Program-made: the position numbers and the translations under genes
The notes under the pieces: model-generated
The model's input: the letters and a program-made list of their open reading frames with translations, nothing else
Told to the model about the DNA's origin: nothing
Databases searched by the model: none
From: Symbiodinium natans
Taxonomy: Eukaryota > Sar > Dinophyceae > Suessiales > Symbiodiniaceae
Assembly: GCA_905221605.1 (NCBI GenBank)
Contig: CAJNDS010000668.1
Location: forward strand, 1,037,555 to 1,082,554
DNA: 45,000 nucleotides
Reading direction: 5' to 3'
Shown: positions 39,701 to 45,000 of the stretch, piece after piece
Layout: each line of letters begins with the position of its first letter
Position numbering within the stretch: position 1 is the first letter of the stretch

Positions 39701-41579
39701 GGCACGCTTCTTGAGAGACGTGGGTCGGCAGTTTCCCTCAAAAAAGACTGTGAAATCTCTTGGTTGCTCACACACGGTTGGCAAGAAGCGGTGCGCCAAA
39801 TTCCAAGATCAGCGGGTTCACAAAGCAATCCGCACTGCAAGTAGAGTTTCCCACCTTCCATTACCTGAGAAGCAGAAGATCTTGCATACCCACTCTAATG
39901 TGCATTCCCAGTGGCTTTACGGATGTGAACTGCAAGCCCCATCCAAACGTATGTTTCAAAGATTGCGGACAGCAGTAGTTGGCATATTCCATAAGAGGTC
40001 AAACTGCATGCGGTGCCCTTTTCATTTCCTGGCCACTTTTGGTGATATTTATGTAGACCCGTGGGCTGCTTGGGTTCTTCATAATCTGAATTGGGTCCGG
40101 TCTGAGTATTGGCGGGATCGTGACAGACTACGATCAGATCTGGTAAGGGTTCGTAGTCTGATGCGTGACAGGCCCCCAAATTTGCCATTTCCGCTCACCT
40201 CAGGAGGGAGAGTAAATAACTTGTGCCACATTTTCCACCAACTTGGATGGAGAGTTGCCAGCCACGATGAGTTCGTTGTCATACGCCAAAATGACGTGGA
40301 CTTAAACTTGGTGATGGGCTCCCGGCACGAGTTCCAACAGGAACTTGCCAGATCCATACGCGCCTGGCTACTCCGACAGGCCCCAGATCGACAAGACTTT
40401 CGTCCGAAAGGACACACTTCACATGTTGACATTTATCGCACTCGATATTTGCTTGATTCCAGCTTTGCCGACAGGAACGACATGAAAATCCTCGAATCAA
40501 TATTTGCTGAATTGCCACAGCCTTTTGAGCGAACACGTGCAATTTTACGCTCGCTTTTGTCGGGTTCAGTCTTCACAGGTCGCAGACTTCGGGCGGCTGG
40601 CAAAACGGAGTCTGACAAATGCAAGGCGTGTGGTCGGCCCGAAGATCACGATCATTTGTTTCGAAGTTGTCCGCGTATTGTGGCCAGTAAACCTTCTGGA
40701 CCAGCTTTCGACACACTTCCTCATGATACGTGGTGCTCGGGAATTATGTTCGAGTCCCCTCAGATTGGGAATTGGCGGCGCCGGAAGGCTTCACAGCAAA
40801 TAGACCTCGCGGATGACGCTCAGTTAAACATTGAAGCAGACTTTGCCTTCGTGGATGGCTCTTGCTTCTTTTCCAAATGGGCTCCCATTTCTTCGGCAGC
40901 TTCAGCTGTTGTCTTCCCAAATGGCACTACAGTAGTTCGGGAGGTTCCCGGACTTTACGCATCTTCACAGAGGGCAGAGATCTGGGCGCTGGCGATAGCC
41001 ATTCATCACAGTGTCGGTCCCATTAAAGTTGGTAGTGATTGTCAGGGTGTCGTAAATACTTTTTTGTGGTTAGACGCCAACGCTTGGAATTACGATTTGC
41101 TAAGTAAGGTCGATAACGCTGACTTGTGGAGTGTAGTCTCAGCTCAGATGGCTAGGCGTACTGGTCTGGTCACCGTGTTTAAAGTTAAGGCCCATGTGTC
41201 TACAGACTACAAACACCAGCCAGCGTTGTGGACTGATTTGAATGCTAAAGCAGACGCTGCTGCTAAGCAAGCAGCGCGCGCAAAGTATGAAGCTGCCTGT
41301 AAGCAGTTTGAACCTGAACTGGTTGATGGCGTTGTTTTGCATGTTCATCTTGTTAAAGTGTTGTTCGACAGGTTTCAGCAATTCGCAGCTGAGATTTCAA
41401 ATGATGCTCCCATGCAAAGAACAAGCCCTGGTAGTTCGCAGCGTAGACGTATCTGGGGTAAGCAAAGTGTTTCATGTCCCACTAGTTCTAAGCCGTCTTT
41501 TCATGAAGACAGCCTTAAAAGTTTCGTCAAATTAAGCAAGGCTTGCCGATTGACGGAGGTGTTTGGGACGAAGTCATGA
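36702..41579 (+). CDS. LINE ORF2: AP-endonuclease, reverse transcriptase, RNase H
   Basis: 1,625 codons, the replication protein of the element: nicks the target, copies RNA by target-primed reverse transcription, removes RNA. Endonuclease, about 175-430: FNILSIN with N181, CLQE with E212, GDFQ 338-341 (usual GDFN), RIDLWLLS 395-402, PGH with H423 (usual SDH). Reverse transcriptase, about 700-1080: GLDGW 737-741, motif A FVDRYKCFD with D860, motif B AVQGCSLS 917-924, motif C FIDD with D953/D954. Knuckle: C1307-X2-C1310-X7-H1318-X4-C1323. RNase H, about 1380-1525: D1385, E1426, D1446, H1497 and D1518, so the acidic set is complete. Residues 1-170 are hydrophobic and Cys-rich, T-rich in DNA, unlike the rest, and may be untranslated or intronic. 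It starts 98 bp after ORF1 and its TGA overlaps an ORF3 ATG. Confidence 0.9.
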   Translation: MLVIVRWALFIYRGVIYSLLVSFLCWFCWVWFFGKVRSRACRRHRAKCRVYCLAVLFSFAVGAHTIHAPQVTCADKRPLRLLPLKTPVVVAWPVCENGLHVWLTHSLLYVGTSRACLSYLSSASSVSRRCCTKDRCVHMPPDVSFSCFSYSCSLCLPSLFDIFSPCLGYPGEGPFNILSINVTSCPKHWQDLVDIQTFLNLADPIAAVCLQESRIPPSKVKSLQTTFSDHGWCLHVGYQPPVVPIRTQTKAIRQQHGGIAILTPKDVSVRTVEFSSEWLSLLPFCQVMWYPHGSGSSGFYIFNLYLPAHDSARGLRREIMEKAFQFAATLSGPVCMCGDFQDPPECNAAVAEAIFKGGWTDALFEVAAMFGKTPDFTYSARKDGWRDRNPKGKTRIDLWLLSPSFLPLLKNGGVHYNAPFPGHAVVSLNVDAGMFQAQAFTLSPHKKWDLPPIPKDQEQWDERDSQCIPILMSCMASLTQAIEDLDVERVWSIACQIATDMLNHVTQQNVPPTRGSTPKFKLKKPFVSHVNPHAPAARTSKAKRVIQEALVQSSRHRDGLAIDLVTFQNTIGNLRRLIISLGCPDIAFPPAVGTVEMEDWLNSLSSFCSDFNSKISRKVDAERLRKWKERMKVSSAADRKLVHSWIKDQQSCTPKCFRRSDGSITACPQEMLDMVTSRMEEIYNTHKGRDVRGMIEHFLLKYAPSIEARRCAVECPKFDHRDVFKLFQKRPSCKAAGLDGWLTIELKHLPPSGWWAFTAVMKLAEATGQWPRVIKLVSVATISKGQGTYDPTLTRAIGISSAVYSVWSSLRFRQLTPWHLKIAPASLYGGLKNRKALDSELDFSTDMHEHEDTMCAVFVDRYKCFDLIIPEVALKIALELGLPPSIYNAALGFYANQIKFFKIGQFYGRKVMSTNAAVQGCSLSILMVNSMYSVLAQHLADVSPDSRFTSFIDDCKIWTVQTDTDQLKLAFEALSSFDDAIGQQINETKSTVLSKFQKKAARFLRDVGRQFPSKKTVKSLGCSHTVGKKRCAKFQDQRVHKAIRTASRVSHLPLPEKQKILHTHSNVHSQWLYGCELQAPSKRMFQRLRTAVVGIFHKRSNCMRCPFHFLATFGDIYVDPWAAWVLHNLNWVRSEYWRDRDRLRSDLVRVRSLMRDRPPNLPFPLTSGGRVNNLCHIFHQLGWRVASHDEFVVIRQNDVDLNLVMGSRHEFQQELARSIRAWLLRQAPDRQDFRPKGHTSHVDIYRTRYLLDSSFADRNDMKILESIFAELPQPFERTRAILRSLLSGSVFTGRRLRAAGKTESDKCKACGRPEDHDHLFRSCPRIVASKPSGPAFDTLPHDTWCSGIMFESPQIGNWRRRKASQQIDLADDAQLNIEADFAFVDGSCFFSKWAPISSAASAVVFPNGTTVVREVPGLYASSQRAEIWALAIAIHHSVGPIKVGSDCQGVVNTFLWLDANAWNYDLLSKVDNADLWSVVSAQMARRTGLVTVFKVKAHVSTDYKHQPALWTDLNAKADAAAKQAARAKYEAACKQFEPELVDGVVLHVHLVKVLFDRFQQFAAEISNDAPMQRTSPGSSQRRRIWGKQSVSCPTSSKPSFHEDSLKSFVKLSKACRLTEVFGTKS
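37126..37204 (+). promoter_or_regulatory. Candidate splice acceptor (long polypyrimidine tract then TTTAG|GT)
   Basis: About 75 nt of C/T-rich sequence (TCTTGCTTCTCTTACTCTTG ... CTCCCCTTGTTTAG) ends in AG followed by G, just 20 nt before the first endonuclease codons. It could be a cis acceptor for the GTGAGT at 36596 or a trans-splicing acceptor. It is also simply coding in the long frame, so this is a hypothesis. Confidence 0.3.
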
Positions 41580-42109
41580 GGGCTTATCCCAGATACGCTT
41601 ATGCGCGTAAAGAAGTCATCATCACGAGTAGAATAGACCTTCACGTCGCGATGGAGGATATCTCATGGGGGAATACTATTAAGAACATCCCAGCCATGCG
41701 GCTTGTGTTAAACTTTGTTCTTACTTCCCAATGGTATTTTCCTGAAGGGCAATCTTCTACGCGACAGTCGTGGGTCGAACTAGTCTGCGAATTCGTCGCG
41801 AGGTATGGGTTCGTAGGTGGCTTTGTGACGAAAGGGATGCCCATGTCACGTATGACCCGTAAGTTGAAAACTTACGTTGTGAAAGTGTTCGAAGCAGCTG
41901 GACATCCCATTCAGACAGTGAGTCGAATATCCCATCTTCGTGATTTCTTTGGAGGCGATGTGGCCGGTTTGGTTGGCAGTATGAGATTGAACCATCCCAA
42001 TCATGTTTGGGCAACGCTTATTTCTGCTGCGCTCGATCCTGGCAAAAGGCCTTGTGGGCAGCGACAAGCGAATGCCCGTTGGATTCCTGATTTCCTTTCC
42101 CCAGTCTGA
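41543..42109 (+). CDS. LINE ORF3, small unknown protein downstream of RNase H
   Basis: Open for 188 codons from 41543, or 177 from ATG 41576, in the -1 frame relative to ORF2. The second start overlaps the ORF2 stop as ATGA (41576-41579), the layout used for termination-reinitiation in some LINEs, and I think it the better start; the longer frame is given because the first ATG lies inside the overlap. Composition is normal and non-repetitive (ARKEVIITSRIDLHVAM; ISHLRDFFGGDVAGLVGSM), so it looks like real coding sequence. I recognise no domain. It could equally be the C-terminus of ORF2 cut off by a one-base indel. No canonical slippery heptamer was found in the overlap. Confidence 0.55.
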   Translation: MPIDGGVWDEVMRAYPRYAYARKEVIITSRIDLHVAMEDISWGNTIKNIPAMRLVLNFVLTSQWYFPEGQSSTRQSWVELVCEFVARYGFVGGFVTKGMPMSRMTRKLKTYVVKVFEAAGHPIQTVSRISHLRDFFGGDVAGLVGSMRLNHPNHVWATLISAALDPGKRPCGQRQANARWIPDFLSPV

Positions 42110-42211
42110 CTCTTGTTCTCTCCATCTCCCTCTTCATCGATCCTCAGACATGTCGCTAATTCAGCCACTTCGACGCTCGTGAGGCTTAGAAGTAAGTGTC
42201 GGTAAAAAAAG
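42110..42211 (+). other. Probable LINE 3' untranslated region and short A tail
   Basis: Pyrimidine-rich start (CTCTTGTTCTCTCCATCTCC), then GGCTTAGAAGTAAGTGTCGG and A7. The A run is the only tail-like sequence before repeat-type DNA resumes. Confidence 0.4.
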
Positions 42212-42478
42212 AATTAGCTTCGAGCTCAAAGCCCAGAAAAATGTCCTCCGTATGCCCGGCCTTTAACAGGATTGAGGGGTGGGGGTGGCGGGAGCGAAGA
42301 ATCGAAAACCGTTGAGGGTTTAGGATGTGGTGTTTAGGGCTACCCTATACGCAGTCTCTTAAGCCCTATACACCCATGCAGTGTTGCGAGCGCAAGAATA
42401 TGGGCGTCCCAATCTCGGGGCTACCAGAAAACTGCGAAATTCAGCTTTTGTTCAGGGCCGTCCTTGCCTAAGGGCTCA
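42212..42478. other. Unique spacer after the LINE
   Basis: No gene or clear repeat; one TTTAGGA/TTTAGGG pair near 42317-42340. Confidence 0.4.
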
Positions 42479-42498
42479 TCTTAGAGGAACTGATACTT

Positions 42499-42604
42499 GG
42501 TAGCCCGGTAACCATATCATAATAAGGGCACCCGTTTTGGGGGTGGTTGCTTGATAAGGGAACCTATAACCGAAAAAAGGGGTAAAGGGTACCACTGGGC
42601 TACC
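42499..42604. mobile_element. MITE-like element, family B, with flanking duplication (copy 4)
   Basis: GGTAGCCCGGTAACCATATC on the left, GGTACCACTGGGCTACC on the right; interior AATAAGGGCACCCGTTTTGG and GATAAGGGAACC. The flanks TCTTAGAGGAACTGATACTT (42479-42498) and TCTTAGAGGAACTACTACTT (42608-42627) agree at 18 of 20 positions. Confidence 0.8.
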
Positions 42605-42622
42605 ATGTCTTAGAGGAACTAC

Positions 42623-42777
42623 TACTTGAAGGTTCATGGTACTTACTAACCAATCACAACTGTACTTATAACCGTACTTATAATTGGGATAACCCCTATA
42701 AGGCCCTTTAGAGGTATTGTAAGTAGGGTTATAAGTACAGTTATAACTGGTTAGTAAGTACCATGAACCTCCAAGTA
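42623..42777. mobile_element. MITE-like palindrome, family A (copy 11)
   Basis: TACTTGAAGGTTCATGGTAC on the left, GTACCATGAACCTCCAAGTA on the right; 155 bp, among the best-preserved copies. It begins only 18 bp after the family-B element. Confidence 0.9.
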
Positions 42778-42787
42778 CCAGGATCCT

Positions 42788-43004
42788 TGAACCCTAAACC
42801 CTAAACCCTAAACCCTAAACCGCCATATCTGCAGTATCGCCTATGAATCAAGCCGCACGAACGCAAGGTCCTCGTGACGGAGTCGAAAAACTCTTCCTCG
42901 CCGCAAGGTGACGAACCCTAAACCCTAACCCTAAACCCTAAACCCCAAACCCCTAAACCCTAAACCCAAAACCCCAAACCCCAAACCCTAAACCCCAAAC
43001 GTCA
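42788..43004 (-). repeat. CCCTAAA arrays with spacer
   Basis: Five units at 42788-42821, then 42914-43000 with CCCTAAC and CCCCAAA variants. Confidence 0.9.
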
Positions 43005-43142
43005 TGACTTGGGCCAGGCCCTATAGACAAAACAAAGCAGACCTCTAGAAAGTCACCCGCAAGACTCAAGCAGCTTATGAACCATCGGGTGCAACCAGGT
43101 CATGCACAAAATCCTGACCTCTAACCCTAAGACACACAAACA
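43005..43142. other. Short unique spacer
   Basis: Nothing recognised. Confidence 0.4.
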
Positions 43143-43237
43143 AACCCTAAACCCTAAACCCTAAACCCTAAACCCTAAACCCTAAACCCTAAACCCTAAA
43201 CCCTAAACCCTAAACCCTACACCCTACACCCTAAACC
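43143..43237 (-). repeat. Telomeric array CCCTAAA, about 13 units
   Basis: Perfect, with CCCTACA variants at the right end. CAAACAA occurs at both edges, which could be a short duplication or chance. Confidence 0.95.
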
Positions 43238-43311
43238 AAACAAGTGTCTAAAACCTCCGCGGCATGATCTCACCGCTCTTTGTTCATACTGGTTCTCAGT
43301 ACGAAACTAGG

Positions 43312-43382
43312 GGTTTAGGGTTTAGGGTTTGGGGTTTAGGGTTTAGGGTTTAGGGTTTGGGGTTTGGGGTTTGGGGTTTGGA
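43312..43382 (+). repeat. Telomeric array TTTAGGG/TTTGGGG
   Basis: About ten units, the last four TTTGGGG. Confidence 0.9.
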
Positions 43383-43858
43383 GCTAGGTACCCTACAATC
43401 CATTTCAGCTTACTATGTAATATGTTGAGGAGATAAGGCAATCATTTTCATAACTTAAGAACTGGCAAGTTCCCAGGACTAAAGGTTAAGGGAAGGGTTC
43501 AAGATGTAGGGTTTAGAGCCAGGGCTTCGTAGGGCCTCTAGGGTTCAGGGCCTACAAGGAGTCGCCCCACTGACCAGAGCTATACAGGCCCCAAGCCGGG
43601 GTAGGTTTTACAAACCCCAAACCCCAAATCCTAAATCCTAATTTAAACCCTAAACCCTGAACCCTGAGGATTATATGGGAATTAAGACTAGGGCCTGCCA
43701 GGAGTTGCTTTTGGGGTTTGGGGTTAGGGTTTAGGGTTTAGGGTTGAAGGTTTCGGGTACTCCGAGCGATTGGCTGTCCTGGGGGGTGTCGAGAAGGCCG
43801 AGCGACTCGAGTGTCCGGATTCGCTCCTGTGGAGCGGCGGCTGCATCTAATCCCAAGA
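43383..43858. other. Spacer with small telomeric patches
   Basis: CCCCAAA/CCTAAAT near 43613-43662 and TTTAGGG near 43720-43745. No gene supported. Confidence 0.45.
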
Positions 43859-44220
43859 AGGGTTTAGGGTTTTGGGTTTGGGGTTTAGGGTTTGGGGTTC
43901 AGGGTTTAGGGTTTGGGGTTATATAATCCAAGTCGGGTTTTGCTCCACTTGGGCTTAGATAAGGCTTCAGGGACAGGGGTTTCAGGGTCTTAGGGGGTTT
44001 TAGGGGCTTAGGGTTTCAGGTTCGGGGTTTAGGGTTTGGGGTGTCAGGGGTTTCCAGGACCCAAGAGTAACCGAGGACTAAGCAGGGTAATTACCCTTGT
44101 TGGTTCCTGGTTCTTAGTACTATAGGTCCCGGAGCGGTGCTGAGGAAGGGTTTAGGGTTTAGGGTTTAGGGTTTAGGGTTTAGGGCTTAGGGTTTAGGGT
44201 TTAGGGTTTAGGAGTTTAGG
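43859..44220 (+). repeat. Telomeric arrays around a family-C remnant
   Basis: TTTAGGG/TTTGGGG at 43859-43920 and loosely at 43975-44050; nine units at 44148-44213. Between them 44052-44133 (GGACCCAAGAGTAACCGAGG ... ACTATAGGTCCCGGAG) is a decayed family-C element. Confidence 0.75.
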
Positions 44221-44745
44221 ATGAAGAGGGCGCCCTTCTTCTGTCTAATGGGGCGAATGAACCCTCAGCCCTAACCCCTAAACCCTAACCCTACTGAGCC
44301 CTCAACCCTAACCCCTGAACCATAATCCCAATACAAAGCCGTAAGCCCTCAACCACCCTAAGCATTCATCCCTGAACCATAAACACAAGACAAAGCCCTA
44401 AACCACCCTAAACCCAAATTTCTGAACCAGAACCCCCAGACAAAACCCCAAGCTCTAAACCCCAACCCCTGAACCCTAATCCCAGAACCCGAAATCCCAT
44501 ACAAAAGGGAATAAGGGCCACGCTTTTGCTGGGCAGCAGAAGGCAATACAAGACTCGACAAGCCCAGGCAAAAAAAAGGGGAAACGCGCGCGATGGCCAG
44601 GATTTTCATGGAAAGGGGTTCTATGAACTTATGATATAGGGGCCTTAAGAAGTAGGACAGGGTTTTGTGGGGGAGATGATAGTTTATTTATACAGGGACC
44701 ATAAGGGAATAGTCTTTGTAACTATTCCGACCCCTATATAAAAAA
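44221..44745. repeat. Degenerate CCCTAA field and family-E remnant
   Basis: Loose CCCTAAACC and CCCTGAACC words at 44255-44490, a GGGAATAAGGGCCACGC word at about 44508, and GGGACCATAAGGGAATAG then AACTATTCCGACCCC at 44695-44735, matching the right end at 33672-33711. Confidence 0.55.
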
Positions 44746-44842
44746 ATCATAAGTAAATAAATAAACAAATAAATATAAATGTAAATAAATAAATAAATAA
44801 ATATATATATATATATATATATTTATTTATTTATTTATATTT
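44746..44842. repeat. AT-rich palindromic microsatellite
   Basis: AAATAAATA units, then (TA)n, then TTTATTTATTTA form an almost perfect palindrome able to extrude as a cruciform. Confidence 0.9.
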
Positions 44843-45000
44843 TGCGTGTGCGTGTGCGTGTGCGTGCGCGTGTGCGCGTGTGCGCGTGTGCGCGTGTGCG
44901 CGTGTGCGTGTGTGCGTGTGTGCGTGTGTGCGTGTGTGCGTGTGTGCGTGTGTGCGTGTGTGCGTGTGTGCGTGTGTGCGTGTGTGCGTGTGTGCGTGTG
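44843..45000 (+). repeat. Alternating GT/GC tract
   Basis: GCGTGT and GCGTGTGT units without a break in purine-pyrimidine alternation, continuing past the window end. Such tracts favour Z-DNA. Confidence 0.95.

Larger units (their letters stand above)
34724..42211 (+). mobile_element. Full-length non-LTR retrotransposon (LINE), intact frames
   Basis: Three ordered frames, ORF1 (34795-36603), ORF2 (36702-41579) and ORF3 (to 42109), make a LINE with AP-endonuclease, reverse transcriptase and RNase H, comparable in layout to the R1/I/Tad-type groups that carry RNase H. Boundaries are estimates. The 5' limit is set by the family-D element ending at 34723; the 3' limit by a short A run (TAAAAAAAG, 42203-42211) about 95 bp after the ORF3 stop. 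No convincing target-site duplication was found, so the true ends may differ by tens of bases. No telomeric array lies inside, and no frame in ORF2 is broken, which fits a recent insertion into old repeat DNA. Confidence 0.8.

Noticed and set aside
41519-41579. Programmed -1 frameshift between ORF2 and ORF3
   Set aside because: No X-XXY-YYZ slippery heptamer is present in the correct frame in the overlap; ATGA reinitiation or an indel is simpler.

Overview
The window looks like nuclear DNA of a protist, most likely a dinoflagellate or another alveolate. I infer this from two things. First, the plant/alveolate-type telomere heptamer TTTAGGG (or its complement CCCTAAA) is scattered through almost the whole window in dozens of short arrays on both strands. 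Second, the only convincing protein-coding unit is a non-LTR retrotransposon whose reverse transcriptase has a GLDGW-type start and a D-R-Y-K-C-F-D motif A, which I recall as common in dinoflagellate LINEs. A chromerid, a cryptophyte or a member of the green lineage cannot be excluded from sequence alone. No host gene, rRNA or tRNA could be supported.

Layout. 1-34,560 is gene-poor and repeat-dominated. Short unique spacers (about 100-700 bp) alternate with telomeric arrays, many of them degenerate (TTTAGGGG, TGTTTAGGG, TTGAGGG, CCCTGAA). Between these lie at least six families of short palindromic, MITE-like elements, called A-F here, several with telomeric arrays inside them. Larger repeat blocks are a 15-bp GC-rich minisatellite with a duplicated roughly 600-bp block (2,919-4,455), 2.3 copies of an 874-bp tandem repeat (9,034-11,050), and a 2.4-kb element bounded by inverted repeats and an 11-bp direct repeat that carries a dimeric ~112-bp satellite and a CTTCC microsatellite (26,164-28,581).

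34,724-42,211 is an apparently full-length, open LINE. ORF1 (602 codons) has a C-terminal coiled coil. ORF2 (1,625 codons) carries AP-endonuclease, reverse transcriptase, a CCHC-like knuckle and RNase H. A small third frame (ORF3) overlaps the ORF2 stop as ATGA. Telomeric arrays are absent from the LINE, which suggests a younger insertion than its surroundings. 42,212-45,000 returns to MITEs and telomeric arrays and ends in an AT palindrome followed by a long alternating purine-pyrimidine GT/GC tract.

The most interesting signals are: telomeric arrays lying inside mobile elements, in one case flanked by a 13-nt duplication of the interrupted sequence; the satellite-carrying inverted-repeat element; a 22-nt near-perfect duplication flanking a small palindromic element; and possible expression tricks in the LINE (a phase-compatible candidate intron joining ORF1 to ORF2, and an ATGA stop-start at ORF2/ORF3). 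All family assignments come from reading the sequence by eye; no search was run.
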